A stretch of 64,000 bases of DNA from CAYQTL01 sp964420405 (lineage in GTDB: Bacteria > Acidobacteriota > Thermoanaerobaculia > Thermoanaerobaculales > Sulfomarinibacteraceae). The DNA lies in the NCBI GenBank assembly GCA_964420405.1, contig CAYQTL010000002.1, forward strand, positions 124,001 to 188,000, read 5' to 3'. Under the pieces are notes generated by a model that saw nothing but the letters and a program-made list of their open reading frames with translations, was not told where the DNA came from and did not search any database. Made by a program: the position numbers and the translations under genes. Positions 51,818 to 61,900 of this stretch are shown one piece after another; positions within the stretch are counted from its first letter, which is position 1; every line of letters begins with the position of its first letter.

Positions 51818-52612
51818 ATGCAGCTGATCCGGATCGACCTCCGCGGGCTCGCGACCGTCGCCACCGTCGCCGCGCTGGCCGCCGCCGCTCCGGCCGGGGC
51901 CCAGCTCGGCGTGGCCCCGACCCGGTTCGAGATCGACCTCGACGAGGGCCCCTCGACCCACTCCGTCCGGGTACTCAACCTGAGCCAGCGGGACACCCTG
52001 GTCGAGGTCGAGGTCCTCAACTTCGACCTCGACGAGGACAACAAGGTCCGGATCCTGCCCCCCGACGAGCAGAGCCTCGACCAGTGGATGGTGCTCAACC
52101 CGCTTCAGTTCCGGATTCCGGCCGCCGGCTCCCAGGCGGTCCGGTTCTCGATCCGGCCGCGGGTCGAGCCGGCGGCCGGCGAGCACCGGGCGATGCTCTA
52201 CTTCACCGAGGTGGTCGACCCCGACGCGCCGCCCGCGCAGGGCATCCGCGCACTGCACCGGATCGGGATCGCGGTCTACGCCTGGGCCGGCGAGGAGACC
52301 CGGTCGGCAACCGTCCACGGGCTGATCGTCGCCGAGCGCTCCGCGACGCTCGACGTCGAGGCCACCGGCACCGCCCACGTCCGCGCCGCCGGCACGTGGT
52401 CGGTCCGGACCCTGGGCGATCCTCCGTCCATCCCGGCCTCCGGCGAGCTGCCGTCGACCCCGGTGCTTCCGGGCACGCGGCGGTCGATTTCGATCCCGGT
52501 CCCTGCCGACCTCGAGCCGGGGGAGTACCGGATCCTGGTCGAAGGGACGGTCGGGGACGCCCCCCTGGACCTGTCGGCGCCCTTCGTCGTACCGGGCCCC
52601 GCCGGCGACTGA
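51818..52612 (+). CDS. PapD-like periplasmic pilus-assembly chaperone
   Basis: 264 residues. Signal peptide ATVAALAAAAPAGA is followed by an immunoglobulin-like domain with the order expected of pilus chaperones: LGVAPTRFEIDLDEG (strand A), SVRVLNLSQRDTLVEVEV (B-C), WMVLNPLQFRIPAAGSQAVR (F1-G1 edge with alternating hydrophobics), FSIRPRVEPAAGEHRAMLYF. A second beta domain follows (~150-260). The usual conserved Arg/Lys pair of the subunit-binding cleft is not certain. It should hold subunits folded in the periplasm and hand them to the usher-like protein encoded seven bases downstream. Confidence 0.78.
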   Translation: MQLIRIDLRGLATVATVAALAAAAPAGAQLGVAPTRFEIDLDEGPSTHSVRVLNLSQRDTLVEVEVLNFDLDEDNKVRILPPDEQSLDQWMVLNPLQFRIPAAGSQAVRFSIRPRVEPAAGEHRAMLYFTEVVDPDAPPAQGIRALHRIGIAVYAWAGEETRSATVHGLIVAERSATLDVEATGTAHVRAAGTWSVRTLGDPPSIPASGELPSTPVLPGTRRSISIPVPADLEPGEYRILVEGTVGDAPLDLSAPFVVPGPAGD

Positions 52613-52618
52613 CCGCTG

Positions 52619-55285
52619 ATGGGCGGGTTCCAGCGGCCCGCGGCGTCCGTCCCGCCCCCTCGCCCGCGATCGCGGAGTCTGGCTGCCGCGCCGACGGCGA
52701 TCATGCTCGTCGCCGTGTCGCTGCCGTCCCTCGGTGCGTCCGCAGGTGCCGCCACCTCCGGCACCTCCTCGTCCTCCTCGCCGAGCGTGTTCGCCTCCTC
52801 GGCGGTCTGGGCGCCCGACGGCGCGGCGTGGGCCGGCGAGGCCTCCGTCCAACCGCTGCTGGTCGGCGTGGTCGTCAACGGCCGTGAGCTCGACGCGGTC
52901 GACATCTACCGGGAGGGCGACCTCCTGTGGCTGCCCGTCGAGCCGCTCGCGCCGATGGTCGATGCCGAGCTCACCGAGCTCGACGACGGCGCCGTGGCCC
53001 TCGACACGCCCCTCGGCCGCGCCGTGGTTCCCGCCAGCGATCTGCGCGAGATCGACCGGCGCCGGACCGTGGAGCGGGCGGTGCTCGAGCAGCACCTGGC
53101 GTCGACGATCCGGTTCGACGAGCGCGAGTTCGCCCTCGTGCTCACGGTCCCGTGGCGGGCCGGCGCCGATCGCCCGGCGGCTCCCGCCGGGCCCGTGGCG
53201 CCCCCGACGCCCGACGTCCGGGCTCCGCGGACGACGCTCTCGACCATCCAGCTCGACCTGTCGGCCACCGACCAGGACGACGACCGGCGGTACTCCAGCT
53301 CGGCGGTGCTCGGCGGCCGCATCGCCGGGGGGTGGTGGCGTGTTCGCCACCGGTCGGACCTGGAGGGCGACGACGAGTTCCGGGAGTACGCCTGGCTGCG
53401 GCCGGTGGGCGACCGCGCGCTGTTGCAGCTCGGCCACCAGCTCGTGCGGCTGCACCCGCTGCTGCCGGGTCTCGAGCTGACCGGCGCCCAGGCGGCGTGG
53501 ACCAACCGCGACCTCGCCCGCTACCGCCGCACCTCCTATCCCGGCGAGCTGCTGCCGCGCAACGCCACCCCGATCCGGTCGTTCCGCGGTCCGGCCCCGC
53601 CGGGCGGGGTCGCCGAGCTGCGGGTCGACGGCATCCTCGTGGACCGCCAGGTGGTGGGCCTGACCGGCACCTACGAGTTCCTCGACGTGCCCCTCGACGC
53701 CCGCCAGGCGACCGTCGAGGTGCGGGTGTTCGAGAGGGGGAACCCGGTCACGCCCGTCGACATCCGGGTCGAGGAGATCGGCGTCTCGAGCCTGCTGCTC
53801 GACGACGGCGCGTTCGCCCTCACGGCCGGCGCCGGCGCCGAGGGCAACCCCGCCAACCAGGGGACCGAGGGCGGGGCGGGGCTGCTCGGATACCGGCTCG
53901 GCCTCGACCCCCGGACGACCCTCGAGCTCGGCGCCCAGCACAGCGACGATCGGACGGTCGGCACGGCCGGCATGGTCCGCGAGCTGACGCCCGGGCTCGT
54001 CATCGCCGCCGCGGCGGGCGTCACCGACGGCGGGGCGCTCGGCTCGGAGCTGGAGCTCGACGGCCGTTTCGACCGCTGGTGGCTGAGAACCCGATCCCGC
54101 TGGCGCGACGCGGGCTATGACGACGACGACGACCGGGTCGACACGTGGGACCACCGCGGCGACCTCCGCTACCGGGCGTCGGACGCCCTCGAGGTCGGCC
54201 TCGCCGGCCGCACCGCACGCACCGCCGGCGACCGGATCGAGTACCTCGCCCCGACGGTGTGGTGGCGGCCGACCCACACCCTGTCCCTGCGGGGCCGGCC
54301 CAGCTCCGACGGCCAGTACCAGGCGGACCTTCGGTGGACCCCCACACGGCGGCTCGAGCTGACGGTCTCGTCCCTCGACCGGACCTTCACCTCCCTCGCC
54401 TACCGGCCCTCCGCGGCGTGGCGGCTGGTGCTGGAGGCCGAGACCGGCGGCGGCCGTCCCGACATCTGGTCGGCGTTCGCCACCTGGGCCGGGGCGAGTC
54501 GTTGGCGACCGTCGGTCACCGCCGGCCCGCGGGTCTCGCAGGGCGAGCTCGGCTACAGGCTGCGCGCCAGCGCCGCCGTCGGCGGAGGGCTCTACGCCGT
54601 CGTCCAGGTCGACGACGACCCCACTTTCGGCGTCCTCTCCGGAGCCGGCGGCGTCCGCGTGTTCGCCGCCCTGTCGGCGGACCTGGCGCTGGTCGGCGGC
54701 CGGCTCGCGGCGGCGCGGACCGGCGCGGTCCGCGACGACCGCGGCGGCATCGCCGGGCGGATCGAGGTCCCCGACAGCGTCGGGCGCATCGACCTGGGCG
54801 AGGTCTCGATCCTCCTCGACGGCTATCCCACCGCCCGCGCCACCGCCGGCGGGACCTTCTTCGTCGGCGACCTGCCCGCAGGGATCTACCGCGTCGCCCT
54901 CGACGCCGAGGGGCTGCCCATCGAGCTGGTCCCGGCGGGCGGCCCGCTCGTGGTGGAGGTGGCCGAGGCCGCCGTCACCCGCGTGACCCTGCCGGTGCGT
55001 CTCGAGCTCGGCATCGCCGGCCGGGTGGTGGGTCCGGCGGGCGACCCGCTCGCGGGGCTGGCGCTGGAGGTGGTCGCCGACGGAAGGGTCATCGCCCGCG
55101 GCGACACCGACCGGTTCGGGCTGTATCGGATCGACGGCATCCCTCCCGGCAGCTACGAGGTGCGGCTGTCTCCTGGTCAGACGTTCACCGGCTCCCGCGA
55201 GGTCGTCGTGGTCGACGACTACCTCTTCGGCCAGGACCTGGTCGCGAGCCCCACGGCGACCGCCGCTCCACCGGAGGTTCCGTGA
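52619..55285 (+). CDS. Usher-like outer-membrane beta-barrel protein with carboxypeptidase-regulatory-like C-terminal domains
   Basis: 888 residues. After a signal region (~28-45) comes an N-terminal beta domain (VVVNGRELDAVDIYREGDLL). The centre (~200-690) is strand-rich with alternating hydrophobics, as in a large barrel (YRASDALEVGLAGRTARTAG; TLSLRGRPSSDGQYQADLRW). A segment at ~320-380, RSFRGPAPPGGVAELRVDG then TGTYEFLDVPL and VEVRVFERGNP, has the layout of the usher plug domain. The end carries two regulatory-like beta sandwiches (GIAGRIEVPDSVG, GIAGRVVGPAGDPLAGLALE). Ushers normally end in two pilin-like domains, so this C-terminus is atypical. ATG at 52619 lies six bases after the chaperone stop. 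Confidence 0.68.
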   Translation: MGGFQRPAASVPPPRPRSRSLAAAPTAIMLVAVSLPSLGASAGAATSGTSSSSSPSVFASSAVWAPDGAAWAGEASVQPLLVGVVVNGRELDAVDIYREGDLLWLPVEPLAPMVDAELTELDDGAVALDTPLGRAVVPASDLREIDRRRTVERAVLEQHLASTIRFDEREFALVLTVPWRAGADRPAAPAGPVAPPTPDVRAPRTTLSTIQLDLSATDQDDDRRYSSSAVLGGRIAGGWWRVRHRSDLEGDDEFREYAWLRPVGDRALLQLGHQLVRLHPLLPGLELTGAQAAWTNRDLARYRRTSYPGELLPRNATPIRSFRGPAPPGGVAELRVDGILVDRQVVGLTGTYEFLDVPLDARQATVEVRVFERGNPVTPVDIRVEEIGVSSLLLDDGAFALTAGAGAEGNPANQGTEGGAGLLGYRLGLDPRTTLELGAQHSDDRTVGTAGMVRELTPGLVIAAAAGVTDGGALGSELELDGRFDRWWLRTRSRWRDAGYDDDDDRVDTWDHRGDLRYRASDALEVGLAGRTARTAGDRIEYLAPTVWWRPTHTLSLRGRPSSDGQYQADLRWTPTRRLELTVSSLDRTFTSLAYRPSAAWRLVLEAETGGGRPDIWSAFATWAGASRWRPSVTAGPRVSQGELGYRLRASAAVGGGLYAVVQVDDDPTFGVLSGAGGVRVFAALSADLALVGGRLAAARTGAVRDDRGGIAGRIEVPDSVGRIDLGEVSILLDGYPTARATAGGTFFVGDLPAGIYRVALDAEGLPIELVPAGGPLVVEVAEAAVTRVTLPVRLELGIAGRVVGPAGDPLAGLALEVVADGRVIARGDTDRFGLYRIDGIPPGSYEVRLSPGQTFTGSREVVVVDDYLFGQDLVASPTATAAPPEVP

Positions 55286-55380
55286 GCGTCCGGCGTCCCG
55301 TTCCGGGACAGCCCCGCCCCGCCCCGACCGGCGCCGCCGTGCGCGATTCCGGCACGGTTCGTGCTCAAATGGAGACCGGA

Positions 55381-57705
55381 ATGGAGCGGCCCGCCTCCCA
55401 CCGTCGCGCCCGACCGGCGCCCGTCGCGCTGGTCGCGGGGGCCGTGCTCGCCCTCGCCGGCGCCGCCGCAGCCCAGACCAACGGCGGGTTCGAGAACGGC
55501 GTCCTCGCGCCGTGGGTCGCCGGCGGCTCCGCCGGGGTCGAGGTGCTCCAGGCGACCGCCCTGAACCCCTCGATCGCGCCCCCCGAGGGGAGCTTCTTCG
55601 CCCTGCTCTCCACCGGGCCGGGCGACCGGCCGGGCGACGACGCCGGCGACCGCGACGGCAACGGCGTCCCCGAGTACGACACCACCACTCTGAGCTACGA
55701 CTTCACGACCCCGTCGCCGGGCCAGGCACTGAGCCTGCGGTGGGCGTTCCTGACCTCCGAGGAGACCGAGCAGGACCCGTTCGACGACATCCTGGAGGTG
55801 CGCGTCGACGGCGTCACGGTGCTCGCCCGCAGCGTCCGCAAGCCCGGCGGGGGCTCACCGTTCCCGGACGTGCCCGCGGCTGACGGGGTGGCCCGGACGG
55901 TGACGTCCTCCGGCACCACGAACGGCAGCAGCTACGTGGACGGCGCCTCGCCCTTCGACCAGCTGTGCGTGGTGATCGCCACCGCCGGCAGCCACACCCT
56001 GGAGGTCGCGGTCGCCGACCAGGCGGACCAGCTGGTCGACAGCGGCGTCCTGATCGACGACCTGCGGGTCCCGTCCACCTGCGCCGGAACCGTCCAGCTG
56101 ACGGACACCTCCGGCTCCGAGCTCGGGCTCAAAGGCGGCGGACTCGAGTGGCGGCCCCACCTCTCCGGGAGCCGGCTCGGCAGCCCGGCCTCGGTCTCGG
56201 CAGACGGCTCGGTCGTCGGGTACCTGTCGACCGGGAACCCCACCGGCGACAACCCTGGAGCACAGGTCCAGGTGTTCGTGGCCGACGCGGACTCCGTCGA
56301 GCGTCTCACCGCGATCGTCGACGGTGCGGCGCGGGGCCCCTCGCTGTCGGCGACGGGCCGCTGGGTCGCGTTCAGCGCCACCGACGATCCAGTCGGCGGC
56401 AACCCGGAGGGCAACCTGGAGCTGTTCCGTCGCGATCTCCTGCTCGGGACCACCGACCAGCTCACGACGACCTCCGGCTGCGAGAACGCGTCGCCGGGCC
56501 TTTCCGGCGCCGACGGCGGCCGCAGGCTCGCCTTCACGACCGACTGCACCGACCTCGCGCCCGGGTTCAACGGCGACGGCAACCGCGAGGTCGTCGTGTG
56601 GGACGATCTCTCCGGCTTGCGGCTGCGCGAAACGGCGGGATGCACCAACCTCGCACCGGCGATCTCCGAGGACGGCTCCACGGTCGCGTTCGTCTCCGAC
56701 TGCGACCTCACCGGCCAGAACCCCGACCGGAACCTGGAGCTGTTCACGTGGGCGCCTGACACCGCCACGGTGAGCCAGCGGACGGTCACGACCGTGGACG
56801 CGGTCGGCAACCCGGCGGTCAGCGACGGCCCCTCCCTGTCGGCCGACGGATCGCGCATCGCCTTCGTCTCGACCGCGGACCTCACAGGCGCGAACCCGTT
56901 CGGCAGTCTCGAGGCGTTCCTGTGGGACGGCGGCGGCTTCACGCAGCTCACCGACGGCTCCCCACTCGACCTCCACCTCGTCGCACGGATCGACCGCAGC
57001 GGGACCGCGGTCGCCGTCGAGTGGCTCGATCTCTCCACCGCCACCGGCGGGGTGGCGGTGGTCGACCTCTCCTCGGGCACCCTGTCGCCCCTCGCCGCCG
57101 GCGACGCCGCCCAGCCGGCGATCGCGGTGGACTCCGGCACGGCGATCGTGGTCTGGGAGTCGTCCGCCGATCCTCTCGGCCTCAACCCCGACGGCAACGT
57201 CGAGCTGTTCCGCTCCGCCACCGTCCTCGACGCGACCGGCGATCTGTGCCGCACGCCCGCGCTCGCGATCCCGGACAGCTCCCCCCCCGGCGTATCCGAC
57301 GATCTGGTCCTGGGTCCCGGCGGCACCCTGACGGACCTCGACCTGGCGCTGGTGATCGACCACACGTACGTCAACGACCTGGTCGTCGTGCTCACCCATG
57401 TCGCGACCGGCACCTCGGTGACCGTCGTCGACCGGATCCGCCGGAACCCGGTCCAGCCGTGCACCCGCGACGACATCGACGCGGTCCTCGACGACGAGGG
57501 CGCCCGCGACGTCCAGACCGAGTGCGCCAACAACGGTGCCGATCCGACGGTCCTCAGCCCACCGTCGTTCGTTCCCAACGAGCCGCTGGCGGCGTTCGAC
57601 GGGGAGCTGCTCGAGGGGACGTGGCGGCTGACGGTGTCCGACATCGTCGGGCTCGACACCGGCGTCCTCCAGGAGTGGTGCCTCGTCCCGGAGACGGCGC
57701 CGTGA
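55381..57705 (+). CDS. Secreted TolB/PD40-type propeller protein with proprotein-convertase P domain
   Basis: 774 residues. The signal is ALVAGAVLALAGAAAAQ. Residues ~20-240 form a jelly-roll-like domain (NGGFENGVLAPWVAGG...SLRWAFLTSEETEQDPFDD). Residues ~240-620 hold repeated blades of the PD40 type, with SADGSVVGYLST, SATGRWVAFSAT, SEDGSTVAFVSD and SADGSRIAFVST, and N-P-x-G-N-x-E-L-F turns. The last ~130 residues are a P (homo-B) domain (DLDLALVIDHTYVNDLVVVL, GTWRLTVSDIVGLDTG). ATG at 55381 follows GGAG six bases away. It starts 95 bases after the usher-like gene and is coupled to the next gene (GTGA). It is a likely cell-surface or exported binding protein. Confidence 0.75.
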   Translation: MERPASHRRARPAPVALVAGAVLALAGAAAAQTNGGFENGVLAPWVAGGSAGVEVLQATALNPSIAPPEGSFFALLSTGPGDRPGDDAGDRDGNGVPEYDTTTLSYDFTTPSPGQALSLRWAFLTSEETEQDPFDDILEVRVDGVTVLARSVRKPGGGSPFPDVPAADGVARTVTSSGTTNGSSYVDGASPFDQLCVVIATAGSHTLEVAVADQADQLVDSGVLIDDLRVPSTCAGTVQLTDTSGSELGLKGGGLEWRPHLSGSRLGSPASVSADGSVVGYLSTGNPTGDNPGAQVQVFVADADSVERLTAIVDGAARGPSLSATGRWVAFSATDDPVGGNPEGNLELFRRDLLLGTTDQLTTTSGCENASPGLSGADGGRRLAFTTDCTDLAPGFNGDGNREVVVWDDLSGLRLRETAGCTNLAPAISEDGSTVAFVSDCDLTGQNPDRNLELFTWAPDTATVSQRTVTTVDAVGNPAVSDGPSLSADGSRIAFVSTADLTGANPFGSLEAFLWDGGGFTQLTDGSPLDLHLVARIDRSGTAVAVEWLDLSTATGGVAVVDLSSGTLSPLAAGDAAQPAIAVDSGTAIVVWESSADPLGLNPDGNVELFRSATVLDATGDLCRTPALAIPDSSPPGVSDDLVLGPGGTLTDLDLALVIDHTYVNDLVVVLTHVATGTSVTVVDRIRRNPVQPCTRDDIDAVLDDEGARDVQTECANNGADPTVLSPPSFVPNEPLAAFDGELLEGTWRLTVSDIVGLDTGVLQEWCLVPETAP

Positions 57706-58934
57706 GACGGGCGCTGATCCTGACGGCGATCGTCGCCTCGATCGCCGCCGTCCCGCCCCGGGCCGCCCAGCGCCCGCCGGCCGAGCCGGCGACCGACCGC
57801 TACGGCTACCAGGCGTGGTGGGCGTCGAGCGGACACTGCGCTCCGACGCCGGTCGACCTGTCGGCGGCCGGCGCGCCCCTGGACCCGGTCGCAGCCGGCG
57901 CCGCCGCCGCCGGCGACGACGGCGCGGCCCTGCTGCCCCTCGCGACGCCGTTCGAGCTGTACGGTGCGGCCGTCACCGCGCTCTCCGTCTCCACCAACGG
58001 CCTGCTGGCGGACGCCACCTGGGGCGCCGCCGAGGACGGATCGGACTTCTCCAACGACTGCCCGCTGCCCGCGGTTCCGGAGCCCGGCCGCGGCGCCGAT
58101 GCCCGCATCCTCGCCCTCCACGACGACCTCGAGCTGGCTCCCGGCGGCGGGCTCTGGAGCGCCCACCTCGAGCCGTGCCCGCGGCCGTCGGAGGCCCTCG
58201 GCGCCGAGGCGTGCACCGTGGTCGAGTGGCGCGACGTCCGTCCCGCGGGCTCCGCCGCGGTTCCGTTCACGGTCCAGGCGGTGCTCTACCACTCGAGCTC
58301 GCAGGTCGCACTGCTCTACGGGCCTGGCACGCTGGCGGACGGGGGCACGCTCGGTCTCCAGCGGGCCGGCGCCAGGGACGCCGTGACGGCCGCCTGCGAC
58401 CGCCCCGCGGCGGTCGACCCCGCCGGCGACGCGGTGTGCCTCTTCGATCCCCGCTTCCCGCCCGGAGGACCGGAGTCGGACCTCGCGGTGGCGTTCGACG
58501 TCCAACCCGGCTCCGTCGCGGCCGGGGCCCCGGCCTCCTGGACTTTCACGGTCGTCAACCGAGGCCCGAGCCCGGCCGCGCCGGCGCCGGTGGCGGCGAC
58601 CGTCTCGTCCGCCCTGTCGTGCAGCTGGACCTGCGAACCCGACCCTGCCAGCAGCTGCAGCCCGGGGCCGGTGACGGGCCCCCTCGACGACCCGTCCGCG
58701 TCGGTCGGCGCGGGCGGCGCCCTCACCTACGACCTCGCGTGCACCGTCGCCCAGGACGCGTCCGGGACGGTGTCGGTGGTCGCGACCGTCGCCCCCCCGC
58801 CCGGCTGGGCCGACCCGAGCACCGCCGACCAGAGCGCCGCGAGCGTGGTCGCCGTCGAGGTCCCGGGAGCCGTCTTCAGCGACGGGTTCGAGTCCGGCGA
58901 CACGGGGGCCTGGAGCGCCGCGGACGGCTCCTGA
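57702..58934 (+). CDS. Secreted DUF11-type protein with DGFESGD C-terminal tail
   Basis: 410 residues. A signal peptide (LILTAIVASIAAVPPRAA) and a ~210-residue beta domain (YGYQAWWASSGHCAP, ALSVSTNGLLADATWG, ALHDDLELAPGGGLWSAHLE) are followed by a DUF11-like domain (VQPGSVAAGAPASWTFTVVN, VVATVAPPPGWADPSTADQS). The end is VFSDGFESGDTGAWSAADGS, the same tail type as the gene at 2-445. The first domain resembles those found next to repeat domains in exported proteins. GTG overlaps the stop of the propeller/P-domain gene, so the two are made together. It converges on the addA-like gene, six bases away. Confidence 0.72.
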   Translation: MRRALILTAIVASIAAVPPRAAQRPPAEPATDRYGYQAWWASSGHCAPTPVDLSAAGAPLDPVAAGAAAAGDDGAALLPLATPFELYGAAVTALSVSTNGLLADATWGAAEDGSDFSNDCPLPAVPEPGRGADARILALHDDLELAPGGGLWSAHLEPCPRPSEALGAEACTVVEWRDVRPAGSAAVPFTVQAVLYHSSSQVALLYGPGTLADGGTLGLQRAGARDAVTAACDRPAAVDPAGDAVCLFDPRFPPGGPESDLAVAFDVQPGSVAAGAPASWTFTVVNRGPSPAAPAPVAATVSSALSCSWTCEPDPASSCSPGPVTGPLDDPSASVGAGGALTYDLACTVAQDASGTVSVVATVAPPPGWADPSTADQSAASVVAVEVPGAVFSDGFESGDTGAWSAADGS

Positions 58935-58940
58935 CGGCCG

Positions 58941-61900
58941 TCAGTCCACGTCCGTCACGTCGACGACCGCGCCCGCCTGCAGGAACCACAGCTCCCGCCG
59001 CGGAGGCTGCTCGAGTCCGAGCGCCCGTTGCAGCGTGACCGCGTACCTGGCAAGCTGCGGGGCGTAGTGCGCGGCCCGCTCCGCGAGATCGCCGTCCCCG
59101 TCCACGGCATCGGTCTTGTAGTCGGCCACCACCGTCCGCCCGTCCGCCGGGTCGCGGTACAGCAGGTCGACCGACCCGAGCACCGCCGCGACCGCCGCGT
59201 CGTCCGCAGCGGCCGGCGCCACCAGCGGCACCTCCCGCCCCAGCACGTGGGCCGCGACGGCTTCGAGCCGGGCGAGGCAGCCGGCGGCGAGGAGCCGGTC
59301 GACCAGATGCGCGGCCCGGGTGTGGGCGGCCTCGGCCGCGCCGCCGGCGAGACCCTCGCCCGCTCGCTCGAGGGTGACGGCCCGAAGCGTCTCCACCTGC
59401 GCGGCGAGCGGGGACGCCAGGTCGAGCTCCTCGAGCAGGGAGTGGATCGCCGTGCCGACCGCCGCCGCCGCACCCGCGCCCTGGTGACGGGGGGCCGCCC
59501 GAGGCTCCCGTGAGCCCGCCTCCCGGCCCCCGATGTCGAGGCCGCGCTGCGCCTCCTCGGACATCCGCCCCGTCAGCGGACGGGCGCTGCGGCGCGCCGC
59601 CGCCCCGCGGCACGCCGCCAGTCGCACGGCATCGCGCCGCAGGGCTTCCACCACGTCGTCGACCGCCGCAGGAGGGGCCACCGCGGGGTCGGGAGCGGGC
59701 GGCGGATCCAGCGCCGGCAGCCGCCACTGGACCGACCCGGCGTCGTCGTTCCAGCGCGCCGTGCCACGTGCCCCGTGGTCCTCGAGACGGCGGCGGTCCG
59801 CCCGCCGCGCCACCAGGTCGCCGAAGCAGCCGGCGGTCTCCGGCGGCACCTCGCGGCCCGCGTCGGACCACCAGCCCGAAACCACCAGCCGCTGCTTCGC
59901 ACGGGTCGTCGCCACGTACAGCAGGCGCACCGTCTCCGCCGCCCCCCGCCGCGCCGCCCTGGCCCGCGCCAGCTCCATCCCCGGGGTCGGCCACCCGAAC
60001 AGGGCGTACTCCCGCCCACCGGTCCGCTCGCCCACCTCCAGCACGCGTCCGACCGGCGGCGCGCCGCTGCGCTTGTGGGCCTGCGCGAGGTAGACGTGCC
60101 CGAAGTCGAGCCCCTTGGCGGCGTGGACGGTCATCACCCGCACCGCGTCCGCCTCCTTCGCCGCCGCTTCGGGGGGCAGACGGCTCTCGGCGCCCGTCTC
60201 GATGGCGCGCCGGAGGAAGCGCGCGACGGCCGCCGGCGATCCCGCCGTCTCCTCCATCACCGCCTCGAGCTCGTCGAAGAACCGCTCGAGGCGCGCCCGC
60301 CGGACGTCGCCGAGGTAGCGCGCCGCCGACGTGAGCTCGACGCAGGACAGCCGGCGCACGGCACCGACGAACCGGTCGGGGGGCTCCGACCTCTCGACCG
60401 CCCGCAGCGCCGCGATCGTCTCGACGGCGGCCCGCAGGCCATCGCGCCAGCCCGGCAGCCCGCGATCGACGGCGCCGGGCTCGATCCCGTCCAGGCACCG
60501 CGCCGCAGCCACCGCGGCACCGTCGCCCGGCTCCGCCACCTCGGCCATCCGCGCGGCGAAACCCGCGTCCCACAGTGGCGCGAGGGCGGCATCCGGCACA
60601 CCGACGAGGTCCGACCGCAGCACCGCCAACAGCGCCAGGCCGTCCCCCGGCTCGAGCACGCATCGCACCAGGCAGGCGGTCTCCACCACCTCCCGCTGGC
60701 GGTAGTACTCGCGCTCCCGCGTCACCTCGTGTGGCACGCCGTACGCCCGCAGCGCGTCGAGCAGCACCTCCTGCGAGCCCGTCGTCCGCAGCAGCACCGC
60801 CACGTCCCCCCACGCCACGCCGGCCTCGTCGTGGAGACGCCGCAGGTCCGCCGCGATCGCGACCGCCTCCCGCGCGACGGCGTCGTCCGAGCGGCCGACG
60901 TCGGGGTCGGGGCGACCGCTCTCCGGGTCGAGGCCCCACCCCACCCAGTGCTCCACGGCCGACCACGGGGCCTGGTCGAAGCCGGCGGAGCCGACCCGCT
61001 CGAAGGTGGCCTCGAGCCGCTCGAACGGCGGCTGGACGTGCGGCTCGGCGACCATCACCGGCGCCACCAGCCGCTCCACCTCGGCGAGGATCGGGGCGAC
61101 GCTGCGGAAGTTGGCCGTCAGGGAGACGCGGATGCCGCCGGCGCGGACGATCCGGTCCACCAGCGACTGGTAGGCCGCCAGGTCGGCACGGCGCCAGCCG
61201 TAGATCGACTGCTTCGGGTCGCCGACCACGAACAGGGCGGGCCGGACACCCTCGCGGGCGCCGTCCAGCGCCAACGCCTCGACGATCCGGCACTGCACCC
61301 GGTCGGTGTCCTGGAACTCGTCGACGAGCAGCTGGTCGAGGCTGCGCCGGACCTCGGAGCGCACGCCCCGCGAGTGTTCCAGCAACCACAGGGTGCGCGA
61401 CAGCAGGTCGTCGTAGGTCACCACCCCCGCCGCATCGAGCCGTGCGCGCACCGCTCGCAGGAGAGGCGCGAGGACCTGGCGCGCGGCGTCGAGCTCCACC
61501 ACCGCCAGCGACCGCAGCCCGGCCAGCAGCAGCAGCACCTGGCTGGCGGCGTCGGCGACCTCCGTCCCGCGGCCGCCGAGCGCGTCCTCCTCGGTGCGGT
61601 TGAAGGCGCCACGGCTCCAGTCCCGCACTCGTTGCGCGGCGGCATCGTCGACCCGCCGGCAGGCCGCCCCGAGCTCGCGGTAGCCCGCGTCGGCCGGCAG
61701 CTCCTGCAGCTCCGCCGCGAGCCGCCCGACCGCTTGCCGGGCGGCCACCGACCTCGGCGACCGCCGCAGGGTCAGCAAGCATCCGCCGTCCACCTCGGCG
61801 AACCAGTCGAGAGCGTCCTCGAGCGCCAGTCGCCGCAGCCTCGCCGACTCGCGGTCGAACGGGTCGGCCTCGAGGTCCCCGGGCTCGAACCCTTCCGCCA

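Noticed and set aside
54145..55380. N-terminal extension of the propeller/P-domain protein into the usher-like gene
   Set aside because: Shadow of the usher-like gene; a signal peptide and ribosome site begin at 55381.
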